The notes: a model not told the origin generated them from the sequence alone. 64,000 nucleotides of DNA from Paenibacillus ihbetae (GCF_002741055.1 NZ_CP016809.1:5434501-5498500); one strand, 5' to 3'; positions 44,461 to 54,090 are shown, numbered from the stretch's first letter. A program made the numbers and translations.

Positions 44461-47400
44461 ATGATGAAATCGTTCGCAAAATCAATCCTGTCTCTAAGCT
44501 TGGCTGTCGTGATGGCTGCTTCAAGCGCAGCAATATCGTTCGGCGCTTCAAATGCGAGCTTGGTTACCCATGCCAGTTTGGTTACCCAGCTGGACAGCGC
44601 AGCTCCGAAAGCTGCAGAAGGGAAAAGCGCAATGATTCATGAAAGCGAAATCAACTCGAATGTAACGGGATGGAAGCTGCATGGCAAAGGGCGGATGGAG
44701 GAAACCGGGGAGGGACTTCGGCTAACATCGGACCCCCAAGAGAATGTGATGGCCATATCGGAAACGGTCGCCGACGATTTTGTTTATGAGGCCGATGTTA
44801 TGGTAACGGATCCACAGGCAGATGCCACCCTTCTGTTCCGCTCCGGTGAGGACGGGTGGAGCTCGTACATGCTGCAGTTCGCCCTCGGTGCCGGCGTTAT
44901 CCGCCTGAAGGATGCTAGCGGCGGGGAAGACGATCTTCATGTCGAACGGAAGGTCGAAGCGAAACCGGGAGACATATACCATCTGAAAGTCAAAGCGGAA
45001 GGAACCCGGCTTCAGGTTTACTGGGGGCAGCAATATGAACCGGTCATCGATACGGAAGCTGCTGCGCACCGGACGGGCCGCCTCGGGCTGCACGTCTGGA
45101 ACGGCTCTGCGCTGTTTCAAAACATCCGAGTCAGCGATATGTCCGGCAATGCGTTGGAGCCCATCTTCACCCAAGGATTATGGCAGCCGGATTTGAAGGG
45201 ACTCAAAGGCACGGGAGCGGACGGGCTGGAAGCCAAGAGCGTATTCCGGAACCATGAGGCGGATGTTGTGCTTGAAGGCGATCTGATCCTGAACGGGCAA
45301 GGCTCGGCCGGCTTATTATTCAGAAGCAACGCCCAGGGAACGGAAGGATATGCAGCTGTTCTTCAGCGAGAGGGGGAGCGGGTAAGGGTCTTTTTAAAAA
45401 AGGCCGACGGGGAGATCCTTCACGAATCCCGTGCGACTTATCCGAGTCAACGGGAAAGCCGGCATCATCTGGAAGTAAAAGCGATCGGGGAACGGATTCA
45501 AATATTCGTAGACGGATATGAGCCGGCTGCAATCGACATAGTCGATACGGCCTTCGCCAGCGGTTATCACGGTGTTATGGCCAGCTCCGGAACCGCCTAT
45601 TTTCAAGACGTTTATATAACGCCCTATGCCAGCTACTATACCGAGAAGTATCGGCCGCATTATCATTACAGTCCGATTCGGGGCTCGGCAAGCGATCCGA
45701 ACGGGCTGGTCTATTTCGAAGGGGAGTACCATCTCTTCCACCAGGACGGCGGACAGTGGGCCCACGCCGTCAGCCGGGATTTGATGCATTGGAAACGGCT
45801 GCCCATCGCCCTTCCCTGGAATGATCTCGGTCATGTTTGGTCCGGCTCCGCGGTTGCCGATACAACAAACGCTTCGGGTTTGTTCGGAAACGCCGGAGGC
45901 AAAGGCCTGATCGCCTACTATACCTCCTACAATCCGGACCGGCATAACGGCAATCAAAAAATCGGCCTAGCCTACAGCACTGACCGCGGGCGGACATGGA
46001 AATACTCGGAAGAGCATCCCGTTGTCATTGAGAATCCGGGAAAGACCGGCGAGGATCCGGGCGGATGGGATTTCCGCGATCCGAAGGTCGTCCGGGATGA
46101 GGCCAATGATCGCTGGGTGATGGTCGTCTCGGGCGGCGATCATATCCGGTTCTTTACCTCTGCCAATCTGCTGGATTGGACCTTGACCGATCAATTCGGA
46201 TACGGAGCTTACATCCGCGGAGGCGTATGGGAATGTCCGGACCTGTTTCAGCTTCCGGTTGAAGGGACCGAAAAGCGCAAATGGGTGCTGATGATCAGCA
46301 GCGGTGCCAATCCGAACACGCAGGGCTCCGACGCGGAATATTTCATCGGCGACTTGACGCCCGAAGGCCAATTCATCAACGACAATCCGGCAGGATCTGT
46401 CCTGAAGACGGATTGGGGCAAAGAATACTATGCATCGATGTCGTTCTCCGATATGCCGGACGGGCGAAGAATCATGCTGGCCTGGATGACCAACTGGGAT
46501 TATCCGTTCAGCTTTCCGACAACGGGATGGAAGGGGCAGCTGAGCATTCCGAGACAGGTGTCGCTTAAGGAGACGGAGGAGGGAATCCGGATGCATCAGA
46601 CTCCCATTGAAGAGCTCACCCTGCTCAGAAGCCCAGTTCTTCGCATCGTCAACCGTGAGGTGGGGACATCCGGCGAAAATCTGCTCAAGGGGCTAGCATT
46701 CGGCGCATATGAAATCGAGGCGGAGCTGGAGCTGCCGCCATCCGGAGCCGCCACCGAATTTGGGTTCCGTCTGCGCGAAGGCGACGGGGAGAGGACGCTT
46801 GTCGGATACCGCGCTAACGGCGGCAAGGTATTCGTAGACCGCTCTGCATCCGGCACGACGGATTTCTCGGACTTGTTCTCCACACTGCATGAAGCCCCGC
46901 TCAAGCCTGATGGCAGCCGGATCAAGCTGCGAATATTCGTGGATGAATCCTCGATAGAAGTGTTCGGCAATGACGGCAGGGTCGTATTCTCCGATGTCAT
47001 ATTCCCGGATCCGGCCAGCAGAGGCATGAGCTTTTACAGTGAGGGCGGGAAGGTGAAGGTGGTGTCGCTTCAAGTCCATGCATTGCAGCATATTTGGAGG
47101 GAGGATGACGCCAAAGCGCCGAGGATTGTGATGGATACGGGGGAGCTCGAGCTGTCCTTGGGACAGACCCGATCGCTCTCAGCATCCCTTGAGAATGGTC
47201 AGGGAAAAGGGGCTGACCGGATCGTTTGGACATCGAGCGATCCAAAGGTTGCAGAGGTAACGACATCTGGGCATGCGAGCACGGTCATCACTGCCAAGCA
47301 AGAGGGGACAGCGCTCATTACGGCCTCGACGCCGAACGGAAAAGTATCGTCCCGCACGCGCGTGATCGTCACCAGCGGCGTCCTCCATACGAACCTTACC

Positions 47401-48282
47401 GGATGGCAGCCGGACACCTTCGCATCCCGATGGGTGCTGACCAAGGACGGCATCCGGGGCAGCCATACCGGCGATGCCGCATATATGTCGGACATATCCG
47501 CAGGGGATTTTACGTATGAGGGAGAAATACGGCTTGGAGACAACGGGGGGGCCGGATCCCTTCTATTCCGTGCCAGTAGGGACGGTCGCAGCGGATATTA
47601 TGTGAACCTGGATCCGAATCTCAAGGCGATCCGGCTGTTTTACAAGGTGGAGGGGAGGTTCGAGGAGCGGCAGGTGCTCGCAAGAAAGGCGGCGTTTCTC
47701 CAGTCTGGAAAATCGTATCGGATCAAAGTCGAGGCGAGCGGGCCGCATATCCGGGTAGAGGTGGATGGACAGCCGCTCGCGGACTTGGAGGACGGCACAT
47801 TTGCCGAAGGCCGCTTCGGCGTGCACGTGTTCGGCGGCCAGGCGGCTTTCCAGCATCTCTATGCCAGCCAAATGTCGAATCCCGAGCTTGAAGTGACCCG
47901 GATTGAAAGTGCCGCCCTGTCCAAAGCGCTGCATGCGGATCGTTCCCAGAACGGCGAGCCGGTTACGGTGAAGGCACCGGACGGATCAGAGCATCAGCAG
48001 TGGATGCTCGTTCCGGCAGGGAACGGGATCTATTCGATTCGAACGCTCGAAGGAAAGGCGCTGGATTTGGATACGGGACAACATCGGCTCCAGCTGTACA
48101 GCTACCTCGGATTCAACAACCAGCGCTGGAGGCTTGAGCCCAATCAGGACGGAACCGTGACCATTGTTTCTCTCCATAACGGGCAAGCGCTGGAAGTGTC
48201 CGAGGACGGCACCCGGCTCCAGCTTGGCGATCCGGCGGGGCTGCGCAGGCAATCGTGGAGGCTTGAGTTACCCTTTACTTAG
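44461..48282 (+). CDS. secreted multidomain GH32 fructan hydrolase (levanase/inulinase type)
   Basis: A 1273-residue exported enzyme. Signal peptide 1-29 (cleavage near SFGAS). Two laminin-G/DUF1080-like beta-sandwiches (about 55-230 and 240-385) come first. The GH32 module follows (395-860): SDPNG with nucleophile Asp412, FRDPKVV with Asp540 and WECPDLF with Glu591, then the sandwich VDESSIEVFGNDGRVVFSD. A BIG2-like Ig domain (about 890-965), a third LamG-like domain (970-1140) and a ricin-type trefoil with QQWMLVP/NQRWRLE/RQSWRLE repeats (1148-1273) end the protein. The extra domains suggest binding to insoluble fructan or the wall. GGAGGGAGT precedes ATG 44461; ATG 44464 also fits. No LPXTG or SLH anchor is seen. 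Confidence 0.92.
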   Translation: MMKSFAKSILSLSLAVVMAASSAAISFGASNASLVTHASLVTQLDSAAPKAAEGKSAMIHESEINSNVTGWKLHGKGRMEETGEGLRLTSDPQENVMAISETVADDFVYEADVMVTDPQADATLLFRSGEDGWSSYMLQFALGAGVIRLKDASGGEDDLHVERKVEAKPGDIYHLKVKAEGTRLQVYWGQQYEPVIDTEAAAHRTGRLGLHVWNGSALFQNIRVSDMSGNALEPIFTQGLWQPDLKGLKGTGADGLEAKSVFRNHEADVVLEGDLILNGQGSAGLLFRSNAQGTEGYAAVLQREGERVRVFLKKADGEILHESRATYPSQRESRHHLEVKAIGERIQIFVDGYEPAAIDIVDTAFASGYHGVMASSGTAYFQDVYITPYASYYTEKYRPHYHYSPIRGSASDPNGLVYFEGEYHLFHQDGGQWAHAVSRDLMHWKRLPIALPWNDLGHVWSGSAVADTTNASGLFGNAGGKGLIAYYTSYNPDRHNGNQKIGLAYSTDRGRTWKYSEEHPVVIENPGKTGEDPGGWDFRDPKVVRDEANDRWVMVVSGGDHIRFFTSANLLDWTLTDQFGYGAYIRGGVWECPDLFQLPVEGTEKRKWVLMISSGANPNTQGSDAEYFIGDLTPEGQFINDNPAGSVLKTDWGKEYYASMSFSDMPDGRRIMLAWMTNWDYPFSFPTTGWKGQLSIPRQVSLKETEEGIRMHQTPIEELTLLRSPVLRIVNREVGTSGENLLKGLAFGAYEIEAELELPPSGAATEFGFRLREGDGERTLVGYRANGGKVFVDRSASGTTDFSDLFSTLHEAPLKPDGSRIKLRIFVDESSIEVFGNDGRVVFSDVIFPDPASRGMSFYSEGGKVKVVSLQVHALQHIWREDDAKAPRIVMDTGELELSLGQTRSLSASLENGQGKGADRIVWTSSDPKVAEVTTSGHASTVITAKQEGTALITASTPNGKVSSRTRVIVTSGVLHTNLTGWQPDTFASRWVLTKDGIRGSHTGDAAYMSDISAGDFTYEGEIRLGDNGGAGSLLFRASRDGRSGYYVNLDPNLKAIRLFYKVEGRFEERQVLARKAAFLQSGKSYRIKVEASGPHIRVEVDGQPLADLEDGTFAEGRFGVHVFGGQAAFQHLYASQMSNPELEVTRIESAALSKALHADRSQNGEPVTVKAPDGSEHQQWMLVPAGNGIYSIRTLEGKALDLDTGQHRLQLYSYLGFNNQRWRLEPNQDGTVTIVSLHNGQALEVSEDGTRLQLGDPAGLRRQSWRLELPFT

Positions 48283-48436
48283 ACAAGGAAGATGAGGATA
48301 GCACGTCGAATAAGGAAAACGAGCTCGTATCCACTATTTCATTTCCCGTTAGACCCGAACCTAAATCAGAGCCGTTTCGATTTTACTTTTTAAGCTAAAC
48401 GGGGAGATAACGCAGCCAATGACAGGAGGGGCTTTG

Positions 48437-49006
48437 ATGCCATTTCCATTCGACTGTATTAGTGACTTCATGTTTTTTGAAACAGAGCTGGGCCAATCCG
48501 ATGTTATTTTAATACCAGGTGCCAGCCATCCTCAACTTATGGAAAGGGCTGCGATGTTATTTCATCAGGGCATCGCTCCATGTATCCTGCCTTCTGGCGG
48601 CTCCACGCCGCATGTCGAAGCTACGGAATGGGAGTTTCTGAGAAATGTTGGAGTTTCACTAGGCGTTCCTTCCGAAGCAATCCTGAAAGAAGATAAAGCA
48701 ACGAACACCTTTGAAAATGCGCGCTTGTCACTGGAAGTATTGCAACAACATGGCATTCATCCCAGGAGGGTTGTACTGGTCTGTAAAAACTATCATGCAC
48801 GAAGAGCACTTTTAACCTATCAGTTTGTGTTTCCAAACGAGACGGTTTTTTATGTAAGCCCAGTGATCGACAAGACGGGGACTTCTAAAGACAACTGGTA
48901 TCAAGATGAAGAAAAAATAAAATACGTAATGAACGAGCTTGAAAAAGTAGGGAAGTATTTCAGACCGGCTATATACCGACTGGGGTCGAGTCAAAGCGGC
49001 AGTTAG
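48437..49006 (+). CDS. YdcF family (DUF218) protein
   Basis: A 189-residue DUF218 protein, a Rossmann-like fold seen in SanA/YdcF; some members are linked to envelope maintenance. Motifs are DVILIPGASHPQLMERA, ILPSGGSTPHVEATEWE, EDKATNTFENARLS and VVLVCKNYHARRA. There is no signal peptide. ATG 48437 follows AGGAGGGG; an ATG at 48419 precedes that site and is less likely. The gene is closed by a double hairpin. No functional link with the fructan genes is evident. Confidence 0.85.
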   Translation: MPFPFDCISDFMFFETELGQSDVILIPGASHPQLMERAAMLFHQGIAPCILPSGGSTPHVEATEWEFLRNVGVSLGVPSEAILKEDKATNTFENARLSLEVLQQHGIHPRRVVLVCKNYHARRALLTYQFVFPNETVFYVSPVIDKTGTSKDNWYQDEEKIKYVMNELEKVGKYFRPAIYRLGSSQSGS

Positions 49007-49039
49007 AAGTTCAACGATCGGCAAACGGTCAAGGGGAAA

Positions 49040-49100
49040 GGGATGCCCGGTTCCGGGCATCCCAGAAGGCAAAAAGCCCGGTGCATTCCCGGGCTTTTTG
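49040..49100. terminator. double hairpin terminator
   Basis: GGGATGCCCGG-TT-CCGGGCATCCC (49040-49063) is followed by CAAAAAGCCCGG with its complement (49070-49081 / 49089-49100). It sits between convergent units and has A/T tracts on both sides. Confidence 0.9.
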
Positions 49101-49114
49101 TGTTCGTATACCGT

Positions 49115-50349
49115 TTATCTTTTTAAATAATCAACCATCTTCTGATGCAATTCAGCCTCGGAGCATTGGAAGATTCCATTAAAATCATGAGGATTACGGA
49201 TCACCTCGTTTAAAGTATCAACTCCATACTGCTCAATTACAAATTCCACGAACCTATAGGAGAACTGAAAGCCTTTCATCGTTTCGAAATCCCAGGTATC
49301 GTTATTCATTTAATCAAAAGAAGGAATCTCCAAATTGCGGATTGCATCTTCTGTCGACCCTTTGATGAAGTCTTCAGTCATCTGTTTGGCTTCATATCCT
49401 CCGATTCCCTGCCGTATCCATTTTGGAGCCGAGGGATTGATTTCACTGATTAACCACATGGTGAACAAGTGGACGGTACTTTTCAGAATAGATTGATACG
49501 TATGCTCGGGTCCCGGGTTCAACGGAGATACGATTTTAAGAATATTCCCCTCATAAGTGCCCATAAACCAATTCGGCGCATCGGCTTCTCCTACTGCCCG
49601 ATGGAAGGTTGGCAGATCGGGGTATATTTCAATGATTACTTTTCGCAATGGATCGTGATGGTATTTCGACGAGACTCGTTCAACATGGTTCCCGAGTTCA
49701 ACGAACAAGTCATGATGCACCTTATTCAGACGCTGGTGCGTCCCCTCGCCGTCACCCTTATTGACAATGGAAATAAAATCTTGAATGGACATGATGGTGA
49801 TGTCCCCCCATTCTTTCAGTTCTTTCCTTAGTTTTTCCAGAGAGCGGTACAATCTGTTCTTCACCGCGCTTTCACGCATGCCAACGATCTTGGCGATTTC
49901 AGGCAGCGTGCAGTCCACAAAAAAGCGTAATGCAATGATTTCTTGGTCTAGCTCATTACATGCTTTAAGCGCGGCTCCAATATCAATCCGAAAATCAACA
50001 TATTTCGTAAATTCAAGGGAGATCGATTGTGATTCGAAAGCCGTAATATCGAATGGAGCTTCTTTTTTGCGCGATAGTCTCCGATATTCGTTTTTTAACG
50101 TATTCTGGGCAATCTTGAAGATCCATGTGAATACATTAGAGCCGGCTCTAAAGTTGTGAAGATTTTCGACAGCCTTCAAAAAGACTTGCTGCGTCAAATC
50201 ATCGCGGCCATGGGGTTCAATTTCACTGAAAAGTAAGTGCGGATTCTATGACGATACAGCTCATACGTGCTTTCAAAGCTTGTAATGCTAGCCTGCTTAT
50301 CCGGATAAACAGACTTGGTGCCCTGCTTGGCGTCCTGAGCTCCTGACAT
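49115..50349 (-). pseudogene. sigma-70-like factor fused to a peptidase-MA-like domain, broken twice
   Basis: Read from ATG 50349 (AGGAGG eight bases upstream), the frame gives SITSFESTYELYRHRIRTYFSVK and then shifts: one base seems lost near 50219-50223 (AAAA to AAA), after which the sigma region 2 continues as IEPHGRDDLTQQVFLKAVENLHNF and WIFKIAQN. Region 4 is visible (TLPEIAKIVGMRESAVKNRLYRSLEKLRKEL). The C-terminal half resembles a peptidase-MA domain (PKWIRQGIGGYEAK), but the HExxH is degraded to HLFTM. An in-frame TAA at 49310-49312, probably CAA originally, separates the last 64 residues. Without correction no complete sigma factor is made. The target regulon is unknown. Confidence 0.8.
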
Positions 50350-50635
50350 TTTATAGAACCTCCTCTTGATTTACAATTAATTAGACACCGGGGCGGGCAA
50401 AAAAGCCACGGTCCTCCCCAAAAAATATTGCGGGTACCCTCGGAGAGGAAAGGGCGAAAAACTAGACAAACCCGGATGAACGATCCAATGGGACGGGTTA
50501 CGCTGGGCCTAGGGATGTGATACTCTAGTAAAAGGGGAGATGCATTACGTTCGAAACTGCTAGAATTCGAGAGTGGACCCTCAGCGTATCGTGAAACGAT
50601 CATGCTTTTTATAGAAGATGAAGGAGCTATCGCTA

Positions 50636-51253
50636 ATGACAGATTTATTGATGTACGAACGGGAGTATTGGCCCCGTTATTTACATATTGCAGGTATTGA
50701 TGAGGTCGGCCGCGGCTGTTTGTTCGGGGATGTTGTCGCCGCGGCCGTTATTTTGCCGAAGGGGCTTGTGATTGAGGGCATCAACGATTCGAAGAAGCTG
50801 AGCGCGAAGAAGCGGGATGCCCTTTATGAGGAGATTATGGAACATGCGCTTGCCGTAGGCGTCGGGAGAGTGGATGCGGAGACGATCGATCGTATGAATA
50901 TTAAGCAGGCCGCCAGGCTCGCCATGAAATTGGCTCTGGAGCAGCTCGTTATCACTCCCGAATTTCTGCTAGTGGATGCCGAGCGGGTCGATTGCGATAT
51001 CCCGCAGCAGGCGATCATCAAGGGAGATGCGAACAGCCAGTCGATCGCGGCGGCCTCGATCATCGCCAAAGTAACTCGCGATCGGTTGTGCGAAGGGGAA
51101 TGGGAGGCACAGTATCCCGGATACGGAATTGCCGTACATAAAGGCTACGCCACGAAGACGCACCGGGAGCAGCTTCAGCTGCAAGGACCTACGCCGATGC
51201 ACCGAAGAAGCTTTCTGAAAAATATGGAGATCGAGCAATTATCGCTGTTCTAA
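50636..51253 (+). CDS. rnhB: ribonuclease HII
   Basis: A 205-residue enzyme that nicks RNA-DNA hybrids and single ribonucleotides in DNA. The signature HIAGIDEVGRG holds Asp22 and Glu23 of the metal site; the third and fourth acidic residues lie in FLLVDAER and the AAASIIAKVTRD segment. AAGGAG is nine bases before ATG 50636. It normally follows rbgA; here it marks the return of the conserved gene order after the fructan region. Confidence 0.96.
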   Translation: MTDLLMYEREYWPRYLHIAGIDEVGRGCLFGDVVAAAVILPKGLVIEGINDSKKLSAKKRDALYEEIMEHALAVGVGRVDAETIDRMNIKQAARLAMKLALEQLVITPEFLLVDAERVDCDIPQQAIIKGDANSQSIAAASIIAKVTRDRLCEGEWEAQYPGYGIAVHKGYATKTHREQLQLQGPTPMHRRSFLKNMEIEQLSLF

Positions 51254-51266
51254 CTTAAGCCCGATA

Positions 51267-51298
51267 AGCAGCCCGCCCTTGTCAAAAGGCGGGCTGCT
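51267..51298 (+). terminator. hairpin between rnhB and ylqG
   Basis: AGCAGCCCGCC (51267-51277) and GGCGGGCTGCT (51288-51298) form an 11-bp stem, but no T-tract follows, so termination may be weak. Confidence 0.45.
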
Positions 51299-51338
51299 GC
51301 CGATATATATTGGAAAAGGAACGTTTGGAGGAACCATC

Positions 51339-53390
51339 GTGAACATCGGATCGTTGATTCGCGGGCTGCTGGGAGAGCAGAAGCCGGGAGACGTCAAGGC
51401 GCTGGAACTGAAACCGGGTCAGGTCGTTCGCGGAGTTGTAATGAATGTATCGGACGCCGGGCAGGAAGCTGTCGTGCAAATTCAAGGCGTACAGGTCAAG
51501 GCCAAGCTGGAAACGCCGCTGCGTGCCGGCGAAACGGCGCTGCTGCAGGTCCAGCCGCCGGGCGAAGGGGGAACTGCGGTTCTCAAACCGTTATCCCAAA
51601 TGCCAGGCCAGCCGTTGTCGCCATCGTCAATGTCGGAGGTATTGGAATTCGCCGGACTCCCGGATACGAAAGAGAATCGGGAAATGATCCGGAGCATGCA
51701 GCAAGCGGGAGTCCCATTGACCAAGGAGCATATCGCATCGTTTAAAGAAGTGATGATGGCTAAGCCTCCCCAAGTGCCCGCCGCGGAATGGGCGGAATCG
51801 GCGGCGATTGCGTTCCACCGCGGGCTGCCGGTTACCGCGGAGAGTGTGAGAGGACTGCATCAGGCGGTATTCGGCCCGCAGCTGCATCAGCTGCTGCAAA
51901 GCCTCGAGGGGCAGCTTGCGCATGCTCTGCAGGGGGGAACAGCAGCAGCCGGGGGGCCTCCCGGAGCAGGAAGCGGTTCTCTGGCCGCTTCACCTGCAGC
52001 AATGCCAAGCCATACTCCAGGGCCGGAGCCAGCGCCGAGCGGGCAAGCCGGGGCCGCCCAGGGAAGTGCCGCTGCCGCCACCGGCGCGCCGGCCGGGCAA
52101 GCGCAGACTGCCGGCCCGCAGGCGATGCTGACGAAGCTGCAGAGCCTGCTGCACCAGCTCCGCGGCGAGCTTGCGCAGCTGCCGGCTCACGCGGCGCAGC
52201 CCGCAGGCGCGCCGGCCGCAGGCCATGCCGCCGCGCCTGCGGCAACGGCGGCAGCGCCGGGCGAAGGGGCCGCAGGCCCTTCGCCAAAGCCGCCCACCCC
52301 TGGCGCGGAGCCGTGGGTGGGGCGGCTGTTGAAGCTGCTCGGTGCGGAGCACGAGCAGCAGGCCTTGCGCGGGGCAGGCAGCAGCCCCGCGGGAGAGGCG
52401 GCGCGCGCAGCGAGCGCCGCGCAGCCGGGCGGGCAGCAGGCGGCAGCGCTGCCCGGAAGCGGCGGACCGGCCGCAGGCGGGTTCGCCGGGGCGGCCGGCC
52501 ATGCCGCCGCCAATGCCGGCGGTGCGCCGGCCGGGCAGGCGGGGCAAGCCGCCGCAGGCGCCGGTGCCGGGCAGGCCCCCGGCACCGTGGGGCTTACGGC
52601 CGCCGCTTCAGGCGGGCAGGCGCCTGCGGCCGGAAACGCGGCGGCAGCGCCCCCGGCAGCCCGGCCGGACGGCGGGGGCGCTGCCTTGGCTCCTGCAAGC
52701 CCCCCGGCTGCATCGCAAGCCCCGCCGACAGGCGTGAGCCCCCAGGGGCCGGCCTCTAACATGGTGCAGGCATCCCAACAGCTGCAGCCGACTGCAGCCG
52801 GGGTCGTCGCAGCCGGAGCTGCGGGCGATTCGCCACCGGCTCTGCAGGATTCGCTGAAAGGGGTGCTGCTGCAGGTAATGGCTACTCCGGATACCCCGGC
52901 TGCGCTCAAAGAAGCGGCACAAAACATCGTGCAGCATTTGACCGGGCAGCAGCTTCTGTTGAATACGGACAGGACGGCACCGTTTGCGCAAGTCACGATG
53001 TTCATTCCGCTGCACGGGCCGGGTGGCGAGCAGACCGCTTCCGTCCATATCCAGTCGCGCAGGGGACGCAAAGGTGAGCTGGATGCAACCAACTGCCGGC
53101 TGTTGTTTGATCTGGACATGAAGCATCTGGGTCATACCCTGATTGATGTGCAGGTTGTAGACCGGATCGTCAGCTTGAGCTTCCGGAATAATCAGGAATG
53201 GACCGCTGAGCTGTTTCAGGCCATGAAGCAAGAGCTTGCCTCGGGCATCGCTTCGATCGGATATCAGCTGCTGAGCGTCAAGACCGAGCCGATGCCGGAA
53301 GAACCGCCGCCGATCGGCGAACAGGCCGTGCAGGGCACCGCCGCGGATTATACGCCGCAGGCCTACAAAGGGGTGGACATGCGGATATGA
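51339..53390 (+). CDS. YlqG-like protein with long Ala/Pro/Gly-rich centre
   Basis: A 683-residue protein. Residues 1-190 are globular (ELKPGQVVRGVVMNVSDAGQEAVVQIQGVQVKA, an OB-like strand set, then helices). Residues about 200-500 are extreme low complexity, with A, G, P and Q only broken by short helices, encoded by DNA of very high GC. The last 165 residues are globular again (TGQQLLLNTDRTAPFAQVTMFIPL, RLLFDLDMKHLGHTLIDVQVVDRIVSLSFR) and resemble FliK C-terminal domains. The position before a FlhB-like gene matches ylqG of Bacillus. GTG 51339 follows GGAGGAACCATC. The stop overlaps the next gene (ATGA). Confidence 0.75.
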   Translation: MNIGSLIRGLLGEQKPGDVKALELKPGQVVRGVVMNVSDAGQEAVVQIQGVQVKAKLETPLRAGETALLQVQPPGEGGTAVLKPLSQMPGQPLSPSSMSEVLEFAGLPDTKENREMIRSMQQAGVPLTKEHIASFKEVMMAKPPQVPAAEWAESAAIAFHRGLPVTAESVRGLHQAVFGPQLHQLLQSLEGQLAHALQGGTAAAGGPPGAGSGSLAASPAAMPSHTPGPEPAPSGQAGAAQGSAAAATGAPAGQAQTAGPQAMLTKLQSLLHQLRGELAQLPAHAAQPAGAPAAGHAAAPAATAAAPGEGAAGPSPKPPTPGAEPWVGRLLKLLGAEHEQQALRGAGSSPAGEAARAASAAQPGGQQAAALPGSGGPAAGGFAGAAGHAAANAGGAPAGQAGQAAAGAGAGQAPGTVGLTAAASGGQAPAAGNAAAAPPAARPDGGGAALAPASPPAASQAPPTGVSPQGPASNMVQASQQLQPTAAGVVAAGAAGDSPPALQDSLKGVLLQVMATPDTPAALKEAAQNIVQHLTGQQLLLNTDRTAPFAQVTMFIPLHGPGGEQTASVHIQSRRGRKGELDATNCRLLFDLDMKHLGHTLIDVQVVDRIVSLSFRNNQEWTAELFQAMKQELASGIASIGYQLLSVKTEPMPEEPPPIGEQAVQGTAADYTPQAYKGVDMRI

Positions 53391-53689
53391 ACGAGCAGCA
53401 AAATGGGCTTATCACGGCAAGAAAGAAGGCCGTCGCCCTTAAATATGCGCCCGGAGAGAGCGATGCGCCGGTTGTCGTAGCCAAAGGACAGGGCAAGCTG
53501 GCCGAATCGATCCTGGAGAAGGCAAAAGAGCATGGCGTGCCGGTACAGGAGGACGCAGCGTTGGTTGAAATTTTGTCGAAGCTGGATTTGGACCAGCAGA
53601 TTCCGCCGGAGCTGTATCAGCTGGTGGCGGAAGTGTTGACCTATGTATATCGGGCGGATCGACAAGCCGGGGAAGGAGAAATGCCATAA
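53387..53689 (+). CDS. ylqH: FlhB C-terminal-like protein YlqH
   Basis: A 100-residue soluble protein like the cytoplasmic domain of the flagellar export gate FlhB (EscU/YscU family): KKAVALKYAPGESDAPVVVAKGQGKLAESILEKAKEHGVPV and LVAEVLTYVYRADRQA. The self-cleavage NPTH loop of full FlhB is absent. FhlB proteins can partly replace the FlhB C-terminus. The overlap with the FliK-like gene upstream (ATGA) suggests that the two work together, mirroring the FliK-FlhB pair of the export switch. Confidence 0.9.
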   Translation: MNEQQNGLITARKKAVALKYAPGESDAPVVVAKGQGKLAESILEKAKEHGVPVQEDAALVEILSKLDLDQQIPPELYQLVAEVLTYVYRADRQAGEGEMP

Positions 53690-54066
53690 TGCCGCAGGCG
53701 GGAAAGGACAACCGAAGGCAAAAGGGAGCAGCCGCGGAGGAAGCCGCGGCCGTCTGGCTGCAGGAGAAGGGTTATCGGGTGCTGGACCGGAACTGGCGAT
53801 GCCGATTCGGAGAGCTGGATATCGTTGCCGAATGGGAAGGAGCGCTGATCTTTATTGAAGTGCGCAGCCGAAGTGGAGCACCGGGCTTCGGAACGCCGTC
53901 CGAGTCCGTGAACGCCCGTAAAGTTGTGCAGGTTCGAAATACCGCGCAGCAGTATGTCCATTCCAAAAGGCTGCATGACTCTCCGGTTCGTTTTGATGTC
54001 ATTTCGATCCTGCTTCGGGACGATTTGACGGTAGATGCGCTGGAACATATTCCGGATGCGTTTTAA
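53689..54066 (+). CDS. yraN: YraN/UPF0102 family endonuclease-like protein
   Basis: A 125-residue protein with the Holliday-junction resolvase-like PD-(D/E)XK fold: WRCRFGELDIVAEWEGALIFIEVRSR gives Glu42, Asp44 and Glu57-Val-Arg. The substrate is unproven. TAATG overlap with ylqH. In related genomes comM (yifB) follows; here it does not, but an inverted comM fragment occurs at 60428-60890. Confidence 0.92.
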   Translation: MPQAGKDNRRQKGAAAEEAAAVWLQEKGYRVLDRNWRCRFGELDIVAEWEGALIFIEVRSRSGAPGFGTPSESVNARKVVQVRNTAQQYVHSKRLHDSPVRFDVISILLRDDLTVDALEHIPDAF

Positions 54067-54090
54067 GGGACCGTGACGAACGAGATAATG

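Noticed and set aside
51788..53119. Several long frames on both strands in the GC-rich core of the YlqG-like gene
   Set aside because: Very high GC removes stop codons; only the frame that connects two globular ends and has a ribosome site is credible.
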